Positions 26,996 to 36,969 are shown, counted from the first letter of the stretch. The stretch: DNA of 64,000 nt from Empedobacter falsenii (GCF_019308355.1 NZ_JAAGKM010000001.1:124001-188000), one strand, 5' to 3'. Notes: generated by a model from the letters alone, not told the origin. A program made the numbers and translations.

Positions 26996-27712
26996 TTAAA
27001 GCTTGTTCATAAAATCAACAAGTTTAATTTTATCTTTCTCTAAACTTAGATTCAAATTATTCTTATTTACAAAATCTACTAATTCAGGACTATTTTGAAT
27101 TTTATTTAATTGTTTTTCATTTGTAGGAAACTCATAAAACTTATCTTCTTTATATCTAATCAAATATAAATCACTATCATTTACTAATGAAAATTTTGTA
27201 TTTGCTTTATTGGCATTATTTTTAAATTCTCCATGAGTTATTATCTTTTTATTTCTTTTATACAAAGAAAATTTATCTTTATCATATACCAAAACTTCTA
27301 AATAACCTTCAATTTGACCATTTTTAGTAGGATATTTAAGAAATTGATATTGAGTTAACGGGAAATAAATCATCAACTCAGGAACTTTGGTTAAATTAAA
27401 AATTTTACCTTCTTTTTCAAATTCCATCTCATCTGAATAAGCATTATATCTCAATTTAGAAAAGTCAAGATTAAATCCTTTAATCTCTATGTCTTCAAAA
27501 TTTGGATTAAAATATTGGCTTCCTTCGTATTGTTCTATGACTTCACCTTTATTTCTTAAAGCAATTTCATTTTGAATATTACTCATTTGATAAGACATCT
27601 TTTCAGTTAAAACTCTATCGACTCCATCTGATAAAACGAGTGGTTGTTGAGCTTGTAGATTATTAATAAAACATATTACAAACAACCAAAATAAATTTCT
27701 TTTAAGTTTCAT
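26996..27712 (-). CDS. Exported protein of unknown function
   Basis: 238 residues. A signal peptide is visible (MKLKRNLFWLFVICFINNLQAQ), cleaved after about residue 22. The mature part begins QPLVLSDGVDRVLTEKMSYQ and is rich in charged and aromatic residues with no membrane segment; it seems beta-rich. I recognise no family. It is convergent with guaB and separated from the SusCD genes by a strong terminator, so it is a single-gene unit. Two similar-sized exported GLPGLI proteins lie at 41-42 kb, but I see no shared motif. Confidence 0.75.
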   Translation of the reverse strand: MKLKRNLFWLFVICFINNLQAQQPLVLSDGVDRVLTEKMSYQMSNIQNEIALRNKGEVIEQYEGSQYFNPNFEDIEIKGFNLDFSKLRYNAYSDEMEFEKEGKIFNLTKVPELMIYFPLTQYQFLKYPTKNGQIEGYLEVLVYDKDKFSLYKRNKKIITHGEFKNNANKANTKFSLVNDSDLYLIRYKEDKFYEFPTNEKQLNKIQNSPELVDFVNKNNLNLSLEKDKIKLVDFMNKL

Positions 27713-27752
27713 AATTCATATTTATACTAAGTTACAATCTTTTTTTAAAAAT

Positions 27753-27788
27753 AAAAAAAAATGGAAACCAATGGTTTCCATTTTTTTT
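27753..27788 (-). terminator. Terminator of the susC-susD operon
   Basis: A nine-base-pair stem (27761-27769 with 27773-27781) with a three-base loop, preceded by eight A and followed by eight T, so it is strong in both directions. It follows the SusD stop by 25 bases. Confidence 0.85.
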
Positions 27789-27812
27789 ATTTACTTTTTT
27801 TAAAAAATAATC

Positions 27813-29411
27813 TTATCGTGTCATCCACCATAACTTTCCATTAATAGGATCTTTACCTCCATAAGCTGAAACTGCAGCATTCCAGTTAGCTGAATTAAGT
27901 GTTTGTTCACCTAGAGGATAAGCAATTCTAGAAGGAAGATCTGTCATTCCAGCAACTAAAGGCGTGAATACATAAGGAGTTCCATCTATTTCATAACCTG
28001 TTTGACCAGGCAATAATAAAATTGATCCATTAGGATATCCAGTACGTCTATACTCTACCCAAGCAGTTTGAGGTTGCATATATAAAGCAATATACTTTTG
28101 CGTAATTACATGCTCTTTACTAGCAGCAGGTAACTTAGCTACATAAGCATCAATTTTAGCTTGATCAACACCCCATTTTTCCATAGAAGCTTTTACACCA
28201 TTTACATAGTTTGTTTGATTCCATCCATTTGCTTCTGATAATAAGAATTCAACTTCAGAATATTCCATCAATACCTCTGAATAATCAGCAGAGAAAATAG
28301 TTTTAGAAAATGGAGAAATTTTCGAAACTTGATTATTAGATGCTAAACGATCTGATGGTAAACCATAAGGAATACCTTGATACTTAGTAATATCATCAGT
28401 TTCAACATAATTACCAGCTCCTGCATTTGCTTTAGAAGTTCCTAATGGTGCAGCAAATTTTTGTAAACGCGGGTCTATTCCATAAGTTCCTGATTGACCT
28501 TTTAATAATCTTATTAATTGATTATTAACATAAAAGTCATTTCTATTTCGTACAAAAAATTCATACCAAAATGGAGATCCTTCTACAGCAGAAGTACCAT
28601 AGTGTTGTAAAGCATTGTCATCATTAGATGTAAATACTCCTTTTGCAATTGCATCAGTTATTTCTGCTTTTGCGTCAGGATATACATCTTTAATTTGATT
28701 TGCTATTCTTAAACGTAATGAGTTTGCGAATTTTTTCCATTTAGATGCATCTCCGAAATAAATTTGATCTCCAATTTTATTTTCAGGACTGGTAAATACT
28801 CTATCTTCTGTTTCATCAATTTGAGCTTCAGCTTCTTTTAATTCTTGTAATAAGTTTTTGAAGATTTCTTCTTGCTTAACATATTTAGGCTGAGCATATG
28901 TATCAATCTGTAAAGCTTGAAAATCAGGATTTTTAGCTCCACTTAATGACCAATAAGGCACATCACCGAAATAATTTGTCAAATCCAAGAATTCGTAAGC
29001 CATCATAATTCTCGCTACAGCAATCTGTGTATCAACATCTCCGTAAGCAGCTTGTTGTGGTCCTAAAACAGGGTCTGTACAAATACTTATTACCTTTTTT
29101 AAATTAGATAATGATCTATAAGTCGCATTCCAGGCTTGGTCTCCTGTTGTTGTACGATAAGCATATTTATCCTCTTCTGTATAGTTTCTCTGTGCTGAAT
29201 ATTGTACCCAAGGCAATAACATACGTCCAGACACCCATCCATCTCTCATTTTATCAACAAATATTTTAGTTGCAATTGGAAAGATTGTATATGTAGGCGC
29301 ATTTTCGGGTGCATTAGGACTAATATTCATTTCTTCAAATCCATTATCGCAAGAAGATAATAAAGCACTTCCTAGTAATGCTGATAATATAATTGTTTTA
29401 TTGATTCTCAT
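27813..29411 (-). CDS. SusD/RagB-family outer membrane lipoprotein
   Basis: 532 residues. The signal peptide ends in a lipobox, ALLSSC with Cys21, so the mature protein is lipid-anchored and probably surface-exposed. NISPNAPENAPTYTIFPIAT, the TPR-like ANQIKDVYPDAK region and EYSEVEFLLSEANGW near residue 385 are typical of the SusD-like_2 type. SusD proteins cap the SusC channel and bind the nutrient. No glycoside hydrolase or sensor gene is adjacent, so the ligand may be a peptide or another nutrient rather than a glycan. It is 13 bases after susC. Confidence 0.92.
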   Translation of the reverse strand: MRINKTIILSALLGSALLSSCDNGFEEMNISPNAPENAPTYTIFPIATKIFVDKMRDGWVSGRMLLPWVQYSAQRNYTEEDKYAYRTTTGDQAWNATYRSLSNLKKVISICTDPVLGPQQAAYGDVDTQIAVARIMMAYEFLDLTNYFGDVPYWSLSGAKNPDFQALQIDTYAQPKYVKQEEIFKNLLQELKEAEAQIDETEDRVFTSPENKIGDQIYFGDASKWKKFANSLRLRIANQIKDVYPDAKAEITDAIAKGVFTSNDDNALQHYGTSAVEGSPFWYEFFVRNRNDFYVNNQLIRLLKGQSGTYGIDPRLQKFAAPLGTSKANAGAGNYVETDDITKYQGIPYGLPSDRLASNNQVSKISPFSKTIFSADYSEVLMEYSEVEFLLSEANGWNQTNYVNGVKASMEKWGVDQAKIDAYVAKLPAASKEHVITQKYIALYMQPQTAWVEYRRTGYPNGSILLLPGQTGYEIDGTPYVFTPLVAGMTDLPSRIAYPLGEQTLNSANWNAAVSAYGGKDPINGKLWWMTR

Positions 29412-29424
29412 AATAATTTAATTT

Positions 29425-32400
29425 TTAGAATTGTAACTTAAGATTCATACCATAAGTTCTTGTAGAAGGTAATGAACCTCCTTCAATTCCTTGTACATTT
29501 CCTGATCCATAAGAAGCCATTTCTGGATCAAATCCTTTTTTATCCAATCCCCAAGTAGCTAAATTTCTACCAAATGCTGATATTGTTACATTAGCAAATG
29601 GACCTGCCCATTTTTTAGGGAAAGTATAAGACAATGTTACTTCACGCAATTTTATATAATCTGCATCAAATACATTACGACTATCTACTCCATTGTAATA
29701 TGCTTTATAGTAATCGTATGCCTCTACATTTTTAGTATTTTCTACATAAGTTTTTGTATTAGCATCCCAAACTACTCCTTGAGCAACAACTCCGTTTTCA
29801 CGTACTCCGTTAGCAGCAGTTTCTTCTAACATACCAGAGTACATACCCCACATATGAGAAGTAGAGAAGAATTTACCTCCTTTTTGAATGTCAATTAAAG
29901 CTGATAAAGCAACACCTTTGTATGTAAATGTATTTCTAATACCCATGTTATAATCAGGAATAATTGATCCTAAATTCTTAACTTCAGATTTTTCATAGAA
30001 TCCATTTGCATCTACTACTTTATTACCTTGATCATCATAAACAAAGTCTGTACCTCTTAACTGTCCATACTGTTGACCAGATAAAGCCCAAAGTTGAACA
30101 CTAAATGGTGCAGTTGATAAATTGTATGAATCCATTTCATCAGAAACTTTACCTACTTTATTGTTGTTTTTAGCAAAATTCCACGTTACTTTCCATTCAA
30201 AATCTTGATTTCTTAATGGAACAATATTTACTAATGCTTCAACACCTTCGTTACTCATCTCTCCTGCATTCAACCACTTATATCCATTTCCTGTAGACCA
30301 AGAGTGCTGAACTGGCACTAATAAATCTGTACGTTTCTCATTATAATAAGTCACATCAAAACCGAAACGATTATTAAACATAGATGCTTCTAAACCAACT
30401 TCCCATGTATCTTTAATCTCAGGTTTTAATAACGGATTCATCTTAGTATTTGACTGAATAAATGTAGGCGTTCCATTAAAGTTTATACTTGAACCTAATA
30501 CATCCCCTGTTTGATATGGAGTTAAATCAGACGACACTTGCGAAACACCTGCTCTTAATTTACCAAAATTTAACCAACTTGGTTTAAATACTTCAGAGAA
30601 TACAAAACTCCCTGTGACAGATGGATAAAAATAACTATTATTTATTATAGGTAATGAAGAAAACCAGTCATTACGGCCCGTTGCCTCTAAGAATAACATA
30701 TTCTTATATCCCAAAGAGATCATACCATATATAGAGTTCACTTCTGAAGTTTCTCTAAAACTCGATGTTGTTGGATTATCTAAACTATTTCCAATAAAAT
30801 AATAATTAGGAACAACTAATCCACCATTTGTAGAAGATGATAATCTACTTTGTGTTTTGTGTCTTCTGTTCACCCCTGCAAAAGCATTTAAGGAGAAGTC
30901 TCCCCATTTTTTATCAAAATGTATACGTCCTTCATAGTTCATCTCAGTAAACTTATAGTACGCTTCAGAATACTTTGACATTGCTTGAGAACCTACCGCT
31001 ACACGCTCAGATATTTGCATATCATAAGTATCCCCCATTACATTTGCAATTGCATATAATCCTGGAGCTATATCATATTTAAATTCCACATTTCCGTAGA
31101 AACGATCTCTTTTATCTTTTGATGTATTTTCATTCACTACCCAGTATGGATTATCAGAATAAGCTGGTGTACCATCATCCCAAGAAGTTCTATTCCAAGA
31201 ACGTTGGTTACCATTCGCTAATTTATAATCTTTTAATTTATTATAATCCAATTGTCTTTGCCCCCATTGGAACATTTTTTGAGCTACTGAGTTATCTCCA
31301 TATCCAACCTCTGGTCTATTGAAACCGTCAGTTCTAGTATAAGTTAAATTAGTTGTTACAGTAAATACATCACTAAATTTATTTGATAAGTTAATACTTG
31401 CTGTCGTTTTCTTTAAACTAGAATTTGGAACGATACCTGTTTGGTTAACATTAGATAACGAAACTCTTAAATTAGTAGCCTCATAAGATTTTGCAAACGA
31501 TACACTATTCGTATATGCGACTCCTGTATTAAAAAATGACTTTACATCATTTTTTGAAGCTCTCCAAGGCGTTGTTTTCATGTAATCGCTAGCAAATTCA
31601 GGATCAAAAGCATACCATTGTAAAACTTCTTGATTGTTAAATCTTGGTCCCCAAGATTCATCTGTAGCATAATCTACAATTTGATAATCTTTACCTCCTA
31701 TGTTAACTGTTTCAAATTCACTTGAACCTCCACCTCCATATAAACTTTGTAATTTTGGAATTTGGTTAATAGACTCAAAAGCAACACCTGTATTTACAGT
31801 AATTTCTTCTCTACCTTTTTTACCAGTTTTCGTTTTGATCATGATTACACCATTCACAGCACGAGAACCATATAAAGCTGATGCAGGACCACCTTTCAAG
31901 ACGTTGATAGACTCTACGTCATCTGGGTTAATATCAAAAGCTCCATCACCATAATCACGTCCTCCAGCACCACGTTGAGTATTAGTATCATTAACATTAT
32001 TATTAGCTAATGGAATACCATCAATAACAATTAACGGTCTATTTTCTCCTGTAATAGATCCAATCCCCCTTAATGTTATACGAGTAGATCCTCCTAAAGA
32101 AGAAGGTGCAGTAATTTGAGCTCCAGCCACGTTACCAGATAAAGATTGTAACGCGTTACTTCCTCTACCTGCCTGAATAACATCTCCTTTTACTTCTTGA
32201 GATGCATATCCTAATGATCTTTTATCACGAGTAATTCCTAATGCTGTTACTACAGCCCCTTCTAACTCTACCGTTTCAGAAGGCTTAAGAGTTACTTTAT
32301 ATTCTGAACCAGTACCAACTGAAAAAGTTTGAGTTGGCAATCCCATTGCTTCTACTGTTACTAAATCTCCTTGCTTAGCTTCAATACTAAACACCCCATT

Positions 32401-32568
32401 TTCGTCAGTGTAAGCTTCTTTTCCTGATGTTGTTTTTACAACAGCATCAGCTACTGGAAGTCCATCAGAGTCTGTTACAGTTCCTGTAACTGTCTTTTCT
32501 TGCGCATATAAAGAAGCTCCTAAAAGAAGTCCTCCTAATACAAACAAGTTTTTTAAATTTCTCCTCAT
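29425..32568 (-). CDS. SusC/RagA-type TonB-linked outer membrane receptor
   Basis: 1047 residues. Signal peptide to about residue 22, then a carboxypeptidase-D-like domain (VTGTVTDSDGLPVADAVVKT, about 27-95), then the plug domain (ALGITRDKRSLGYASQEV and SALYGSRAVNGVIMIKTK near residue 230), and a long barrel ending in MNLKLQF. With TonB/ExbBD it imports nutrients held by SusD. A promoter matching the class (TTTTG at 32625-32621, 18 bases, TAAGTTTA at 32602-32595) lies just upstream. No regulator is visible nearby. Confidence 0.95.
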   Translation of the reverse strand: MRRNLKNLFVLGGLLLGASLYAQEKTVTGTVTDSDGLPVADAVVKTTSGKEAYTDENGVFSIEAKQGDLVTVEAMGLPTQTFSVGTGSEYKVTLKPSETVELEGAVVTALGITRDKRSLGYASQEVKGDVIQAGRGSNALQSLSGNVAGAQITAPSSLGGSTRITLRGIGSITGENRPLIVIDGIPLANNNVNDTNTQRGAGGRDYGDGAFDINPDDVESINVLKGGPASALYGSRAVNGVIMIKTKTGKKGREEITVNTGVAFESINQIPKLQSLYGGGGSSEFETVNIGGKDYQIVDYATDESWGPRFNNQEVLQWYAFDPEFASDYMKTTPWRASKNDVKSFFNTGVAYTNSVSFAKSYEATNLRVSLSNVNQTGIVPNSSLKKTTASINLSNKFSDVFTVTTNLTYTRTDGFNRPEVGYGDNSVAQKMFQWGQRQLDYNKLKDYKLANGNQRSWNRTSWDDGTPAYSDNPYWVVNENTSKDKRDRFYGNVEFKYDIAPGLYAIANVMGDTYDMQISERVAVGSQAMSKYSEAYYKFTEMNYEGRIHFDKKWGDFSLNAFAGVNRRHKTQSRLSSSTNGGLVVPNYYFIGNSLDNPTTSSFRETSEVNSIYGMISLGYKNMLFLEATGRNDWFSSLPIINNSYFYPSVTGSFVFSEVFKPSWLNFGKLRAGVSQVSSDLTPYQTGDVLGSSINFNGTPTFIQSNTKMNPLLKPEIKDTWEVGLEASMFNNRFGFDVTYYNEKRTDLLVPVQHSWSTGNGYKWLNAGEMSNEGVEALVNIVPLRNQDFEWKVTWNFAKNNNKVGKVSDEMDSYNLSTAPFSVQLWALSGQQYGQLRGTDFVYDDQGNKVVDANGFYEKSEVKNLGSIIPDYNMGIRNTFTYKGVALSALIDIQKGGKFFSTSHMWGMYSGMLEETAANGVRENGVVAQGVVWDANTKTYVENTKNVEAYDYYKAYYNGVDSRNVFDADYIKLREVTLSYTFPKKWAGPFANVTISAFGRNLATWGLDKKGFDPEMASYGSGNVQGIEGGSLPSTRTYGMNLKLQF

Positions 32569-32594
32569 CTGTTAAAACATTTTTAAAACTTTCA

Positions 32595-32625
32595 TAAACT
32601 TAAGATTTCTCTAACATTTACAAAA
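32595..32625 (-). promoter_or_regulatory. Promoter of the susC-susD operon
   Basis: On the minus strand TTTTG (32625-32621), 18 bases, then TAAGTTTA (32602-32595), one base from the TAnnTTTG consensus. The predicted start gives a leader of about 20 bases. Confidence 0.5.
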
Positions 32626-32646
32626 TTTTTTTATGCTAAATTTTGA

Positions 32647-32654
32647 TAACTTTG
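32647..32654 (+). promoter_or_regulatory. -7 box upstream of rnhB
   Basis: TAACTTTG fits TAnnTTTG. It ends 16 bases before the TTG at 32671 and so predicts a leader of about ten bases. No matching -33 TTG was found at the normal distance. Confidence 0.45.
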
Positions 32655-32670
32655 TTAAAAAAATAAAAAA

Positions 32671-33267
32671 TTGTATAAAGTTTTATCAAATCACGAATAT
32701 GAAATAGGTTGTGATGAAGCAGGAAGGGGTTGTTTGAGTGGTCCTGTTGTAGCAGCAGCCGTTATTTTAGGAGAAGATTTTGAAAACAATATTATTAATG
32801 ATTCAAAACAATTATCTGAAAAGAAAAGAAATTCGTTGAGAACATTTATAGAAGAAAATGCTAAATATTGGGCAATTGGAATTGTTTGGCCAAATGAAAT
32901 TGACGAAATAAACATCTTAAACGCTAGTTTTTTGGCCATGCATAGAGCAATAGATCAATTAGATTGTCCGAAAGATTTGATTGTTGTTGATGGAAATCGT
33001 TTTAATAAATATCATGATGTCCCACACAAATGTATTATAAAAGGTGATTCAAAATATATGAATATTGCGGCAGCATCTATTTTAGCAAAAACGTATCGTG
33101 ATGAATATATGGAAAAAATCCATGAAGAATTTCCAATGTACGATTGGAAAAAAAACAAAGGTTACCCGACAAAAGCTCATCGATTAGCAATAAAAGAATT
33201 TGGAGCTACTCCTTATCATAGGATGACATTTAAGTTATTACCAGATCAATTAAGTTTAGATTTATAG
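32671..33267 (+). CDS. rnhB: Ribonuclease HII
   Basis: 198 residues. RNase HII cuts the RNA strand of RNA-DNA hybrids and removes single ribonucleotides from DNA. The metal-binding Asp15-Glu16 lie in [15 protein letters not shown], a further Asp is in LIVVDGNRF near residue 107, and KTYRDEYM and [14 protein letters not shown] are typical of the C-terminal half. The start is a TTG: the in-frame stop upstream leaves no ATG, and a -7 box sits just before it. It ends at a terminator shared with the convergent coaD. Confidence 0.93.
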   Translation: MYKVLSNHEYEIGCDEAGRGCLSGPVVAAAVILGEDFENNIINDSKQLSEKKRNSLRTFIEENAKYWAIGIVWPNEIDEINILNASFLAMHRAIDQLDCPKDLIVVDGNRFNKYHDVPHKCIIKGDSKYMNIAAASILAKTYRDEYMEKIHEEFPMYDWKKNKGYPTKAHRLAIKEFGATPYHRMTFKLLPDQLSLDL

Positions 33268-33273
33268 AAAATA

Positions 33274-33306
33274 AAAACGAGAGCATTATATAAATGTTCT
33301 CGTTTT
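33274..33306. terminator. Bidirectional terminator between rnhB and coaD
   Basis: A 14-base-pair stem (33274-33287 with 33293-33306) with one G-U pair and AAAA/TTTT ends. Confidence 0.8.
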
Positions 33307-33328
33307 ATATATATAATATAACGTTATT

Positions 33329-33790
33329 CTAAATCCTCACAACATCTGGAACTAATATCTCATATTTCCCTGCGTTTCGCATGACATCACGCACAATGCT
33401 TGAACTGATGTAAGCTTTACCAGAAGATGTTAATAAAAAGATTGTTTCAATATTATGATTTGTAATTGCTCGGTTTGTGTGCGCAATCGCTTTCTCAAAT
33501 TCGAAATCGGCTGGATTACGAAGTCCACGTAAAATAAATTGTGCATTTACCTCATCACAAAAATCTACAGTCAGACCTTTATAAGCCATCACTTCTACAT
33601 TTTCGAATTTCGCAACAGAATCTTCAATAAACTTAATTCGTTGCTCCAAAGAAAACATATAATTCTTCGATGAATTTGTTCCAATGGCAACAATAATCTT
33701 GTCAAATAAAGGAACTGCACGCTCTATAATATCTAAATGTCCTAAAGTAATTGGATCAAAAGACCCAGGAAATACGGCTACTCTATCCAT
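33329..33790 (-). CDS. coaD: Phosphopantetheine adenylyltransferase
   Basis: CoaD adds AMP to 4'-phosphopantetheine, the penultimate step of coenzyme A synthesis. 153 residues, normal length. VAVFPGSFDPITLGH at residues 4-18 holds the TxGH nucleotidyl transfer motif (TLGH 15-18), and ISSSIVRDV near residue 128 corresponds to the conserved ISSTxxR. Its start overlaps the ddl stop by 13 bases, so it is co-translated with ddl. Confidence 0.97.
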   Translation of the reverse strand: MDRVAVFPGSFDPITLGHLDIIERAVPLFDKIIVAIGTNSSKNYMFSLEQRIKFIEDSVAKFENVEVMAYKGLTVDFCDEVNAQFILRGLRNPADFEFEKAIAHTNRAITNHNIETIFLLTSSGKAYISSSIVRDVMRNAGKYEILVPDVVRI

Positions 33791-34767
33791 GCTGAAGGTC
33801 TATTTAAAGCAAATTCTATTTCACTATCCATCAAATCCTCTAATGCAATTCCTGCATGAGCAGCTTGCTGAGGAAAAATACTTGCAGGAGAAAAACCTGG
33901 TAACGTATTCATTTCAATAAAATGCGGTTCTCCATTTACAATAATATATTCTGAACGAGAAAATCCAGACATATTAATACATTTATATGCTTTAGCTGCA
34001 ATTTCTCTTACTCTTGCTTCAACTTCTGGCGTTAAACGAGCTGGCGTAATTTCGTCAGACAAACCGTTATATTTTGCATCATAATCAAAGAATTCTGTGT
34101 GCGAAACAATTTCCGTAATTCCCAACACCATTGTTTCTCCTTTGTAATTTAAAACTCCAACCGAAACCTCTGTTCCATCTAAGAAAGATTCGATCAAAAC
34201 TTCTTTATCTTCAAGAAAAGCTTTTTGCATTGCTGCCTCAAATTCTTCTTCTTTATGAACTTTAGAAATTCCTAAACTTGATCCTGAACGATTTGGCTTC
34301 ACAAAACAAGGTAAACCAACTTGATCGATAATTTCTTTTGCAGAATATTGATCTCCTTGATTAAGATAAATTGATTTCGCGTGCGGAATTCCATATTTAC
34401 TCAATACTGCAATACAATCTTTTTTATTAAATGTTAAGGCAGATTGATAAAAAGGACATCCATTGTATGGCAAATCAATCATTTCAAAATACGCTTGCAA
34501 ATAACCATCTTCGCCTGGCGTACCATGAATTGTATTAAAAACGACATCAAACGTAATTTTTTCTCCATTTTTTTCAAATGAGAAATCACCTTTATTGATT
34601 GGATATTTTTCGCCTTCAATTTCGGCAAACCAACCTTCTTTTAAGATTCGAACCCTTGTTCTGTCGTACTTTTCTGGATTTAGACTTGAGTAAATTAACT
34701 CGCAACTTTTCAACGAAATCACGCTTTCATCCGTATATCCACCTGCTACAACTGCTACTCTTAACAT
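33778..34767 (-). CDS. ddl: D-alanine--D-alanine ligase
   Basis: 329 residues of an ATP-grasp ligase that makes D-Ala-D-Ala for peptidoglycan. VVAGGYTDESVIS near the start (Gly-rich loop), NTIHGTPGEDGYLQ at about 78-91, PCFVKPNRSGSSLGI near residue 150 (ATP-binding Lys and Gly-rich loop), and IEMNTLPGFSPASI near the end (metal-binding Glu and Asn) are all in order. It is divergent from the PASTA protein gene, so this locus joins two wall-related genes. A TATATTTG box lies 20 bases upstream of its ATG. Confidence 0.97.
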   Translation of the reverse strand: MLRVAVVAGGYTDESVISLKSCELIYSSLNPEKYDRTRVRILKEGWFAEIEGEKYPINKGDFSFEKNGEKITFDVVFNTIHGTPGEDGYLQAYFEMIDLPYNGCPFYQSALTFNKKDCIAVLSKYGIPHAKSIYLNQGDQYSAKEIIDQVGLPCFVKPNRSGSSLGISKVHKEEEFEAAMQKAFLEDKEVLIESFLDGTEVSVGVLNYKGETMVLGITEIVSHTEFFDYDAKYNGLSDEITPARLTPEVEARVREIAAKAYKCINMSGFSRSEYIIVNGEPHFIEMNTLPGFSPASIFPQQAAHAGIALEDLMDSEIEFALNRPSAWIE

Positions 34768-34786
34768 GTTTAATTTAAAATTTATT

Positions 34787-34794
34787 CAAATATA
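34787..34794 (-). promoter_or_regulatory. -7 box of the ddl-coaD operon
   Basis: TATATTTG on the minus strand, ending 19 bases before the ddl ATG. No TTG is found at the usual 17-23 bases upstream. Confidence 0.45.
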
Positions 34795-34830
34795 GAACTT
34801 TGACATCAATCATAAATATTATTTTTAAAC

Positions 34831-34838
34831 TATATTTG
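34831..34838 (+). promoter_or_regulatory. -7 box of the PASTA-protein operon
   Basis: TATATTTG on the plus strand. It overlaps a GTG (34838) that would otherwise be taken as the start of the PASTA protein, and so supports the ATG at 34859. Confidence 0.55.
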
Positions 34839-34858
34839 TGCGACAATTTATCATTTCA

Positions 34859-35827
34859 ATGAAAGGAGTAAAATCAATCATTCAAGTTTTGCTGAATGTA
34901 GCTATTGTAATAGCGCTATCATTTGGGCTTTACCATTTTATTTTTAACGTTTGGTTAGATTCGTATACAAATCACAATGAATTTGTTGAAGTTCCGGATT
35001 TATCAAAAATGAATATTACTGATGCTACAGCTAAGTTAGAAGAACTTGGTTTGACATACGAAGTAGATAGTTCTCGTTTTGATCCAAATACGAAACCTTT
35101 TGCAATTATGGATTTTTATCCAGCAGCAGAATCGCGTGTAAAAGAAGGTCGTCGTATCTTTATTAAATCAAATCCGAAAACATATCGTCCAGTTGAATTA
35201 CCAGATTTAGTTGGAAAATCAAAACGTTTGGCCTTTACTCAATTAGAAATTTCTGGCCTTAAAATCGGAAAAATAATTTACGAACCAGATTTAGCAAAAG
35301 ATGCAGTTCTTAAAATATTATACAACGGAAAAATTGTAAAAGCAGGTGAACAATTACCTCGTTTTGCAACAGTTGATTTGGTATTAGGACGCGGAATGTT
35401 ATCTGGTGTTAGAATGCCTAATTTGGTTAATTTAACATTAACAGAAGCTAAAAAATCAATCAAAGATAATTTCTTCGAGATTGGTCAAATCAAATTTATT
35501 GGAGCTTCTCATGATACAATCAACGCAAGAGTTGTTTATCAATTCCCATTTGCTACGGATACTTACGATCAAGGTCAACCAATTGATATTTGGTTATCAA
35601 CAGAACCTCGCGATAAAATTAGAACGCAGTTAAAAGAATTGGATGTTCAGTACAAAAACTTTGGCGAAGATACAATTAGCGGTTCTCAATATAGAGATAT
35701 TATAACACAAAAAGCTGAACAGCAGATCAAAGATATGCAACAACAGCAACAACAAAATAATCAGCCTACAGAGCAACAAAAGCCTACAGAAGCGCCTAAA
35801 GCTCCAGAAGAGATTATTATAGAATAG
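34859..35827 (+). CDS. PASTA-domain membrane protein
   Basis: 322 residues from the ATG at 34859. There is one N-terminal membrane helix (about 7-30), then three PASTA-like repeats, seen as VEVPDLSKMNITDATAKLEE, PVELPDLVGKSKRLAFTQLE and RMPNLVNLTLTEAKKSI, each about 70 residues. A Gln/Pro-rich tail (about 295-315) ends the protein. PASTA domains bind peptidoglycan or its precursors. There is no kinase or transpeptidase domain, so it is a free PASTA protein, a form common in Bacteroidota. It is followed after 11 bases by the pseudouridine synthase and is divergent from ddl. Confidence 0.85.
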   Translation: MKGVKSIIQVLLNVAIVIALSFGLYHFIFNVWLDSYTNHNEFVEVPDLSKMNITDATAKLEELGLTYEVDSSRFDPNTKPFAIMDFYPAAESRVKEGRRIFIKSNPKTYRPVELPDLVGKSKRLAFTQLEISGLKIGKIIYEPDLAKDAVLKILYNGKIVKAGEQLPRFATVDLVLGRGMLSGVRMPNLVNLTLTEAKKSIKDNFFEIGQIKFIGASHDTINARVVYQFPFATDTYDQGQPIDIWLSTEPRDKIRTQLKELDVQYKNFGEDTISGSQYRDIITQKAEQQIKDMQQQQQQNNQPTEQQKPTEAPKAPEEIIIE

Positions 35828-35838
35828 AAAGAGAATAA

Positions 35839-36930
35839 ATGACAGAAGATTTAGAAGATTTCTTACAAGAGGAAAACGACAATAAATTATACGAGCATTT
35901 TTCAATAACGGTTGACAAAGGTCAATCGTTATTGCGTATAGATAAGTTCTTAATGATTAGAATTGAGAACGCAACAAGAAATAAAATTCAACAAGCAGCC
36001 GATAACGGAAACATTTTAGTGAACAATGAATCTGTAAAATCGAATTACAAAGTAAAGCCTGGAGATTTTATTCAGATTATGTTAGAAACTCCTCCACGCG
36101 AGAATGAAGTTATAGCAGAAGATATTCCAATCAAAATTATTTACGAAGATGATCAAGTTGTCGTAATTGATAAAGAACCTGGAATGGTTGTACACCCTGG
36201 ACATGGAAATTATACAGGAACTTTGGTAAATGCCTTAAAGTTTCATTTTGATAATTTACCATCAATGTCAGATCAGATGGAACGTCCTGGTTTGGTACAC
36301 CGTATCGATAAAGACACAAGCGGACTTTTGGTTATTGCGAAGACAGAAGTTGCGATGACAAGTTTAGCAGAACAATTTGCAGCTCACACAACAGACCGTT
36401 TATACAATGCTTTGGTTTGGGGAGTTTTGGCAGAACAAGAAGGAACAATTACAGGACATATTGGTCGACACTTAAAAGATCGTATGCAAATGGCAGTTTT
36501 TCCTGATGGAGATCAAGGTAAACATGCTGTGACACATTATAAAGTAATGGAGAATTTTTCTTATGTTACATTGGTCGAATGTAAATTAGAAACTGGTCGT
36601 ACACATCAAATTCGTGCGCATTTCAAACATTTGGGTCATCCATTATTCAATGATGCTCGTTATGGTGGAGATCGCATTTTGAAAGGAACAACATTCAACA
36701 AATACAAACAGTTTGTTGACAATTGTTTCGCTGCTTGTCCTCGCCAAGCTTTACACGCACGCACATTAGGATTTGATCATCCTACAACAGGAGAACGTAT
36801 GTATTTCGAATCCCCGATGCCTGCTGATATGATAGATATTTTAGAACGTTGGAGAAATTATTCGGCAAACTCTGTTCATGCAACAGAACCTGAGGAAAAA
36901 ATTGATCGCAACGCAAAAGAAATGGAATAG
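35839..36930 (+). CDS. RluA-family 23S rRNA pseudouridine synthase
   Basis: 363 residues. An S4 RNA-binding domain (about 26-80) includes RIDKFLMIRIENATRNKIQQ and ILVNNESVKSNYKVKPGD. The catalytic domain follows with PGMVVHPGHGN, and with HRIDKDTSG around residue 156, whose Asp is the catalytic nucleophile. LETGRTHQIRAHFKHLGHPL is another conserved block. The layout with S4 domain fits RluD (positions 1911, 1915 and 1917 of E. coli 23S rRNA), but the target sites are inference. It is co-transcribed with the PASTA protein. Confidence 0.9.
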   Translation: MTEDLEDFLQEENDNKLYEHFSITVDKGQSLLRIDKFLMIRIENATRNKIQQAADNGNILVNNESVKSNYKVKPGDFIQIMLETPPRENEVIAEDIPIKIIYEDDQVVVIDKEPGMVVHPGHGNYTGTLVNALKFHFDNLPSMSDQMERPGLVHRIDKDTSGLLVIAKTEVAMTSLAEQFAAHTTDRLYNALVWGVLAEQEGTITGHIGRHLKDRMQMAVFPDGDQGKHAVTHYKVMENFSYVTLVECKLETGRTHQIRAHFKHLGHPLFNDARYGGDRILKGTTFNKYKQFVDNCFAACPRQALHARTLGFDHPTTGERMYFESPMPADMIDILERWRNYSANSVHATEPEEKIDRNAKEME

Positions 36931-36947
36931 ATTTATTTTTAATTATA

Positions 36948-36969
36948 AAGCACTTCTACGGAAGTGCTT
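36948..36969 (+). terminator. Weak terminator after the pseudouridine synthase
   Basis: A nine-base-pair stem (36948-36956 with 36961-36969) and a TACG loop. The following sequence is only moderately T-rich. Confidence 0.5.

Noticed and set aside
27813-32568. SusCD as part of a polysaccharide utilisation locus
   Set aside because: No glycoside hydrolase, lyase, hybrid sensor or anti-sigma factor gene is adjacent; only the transporter pair is supported.
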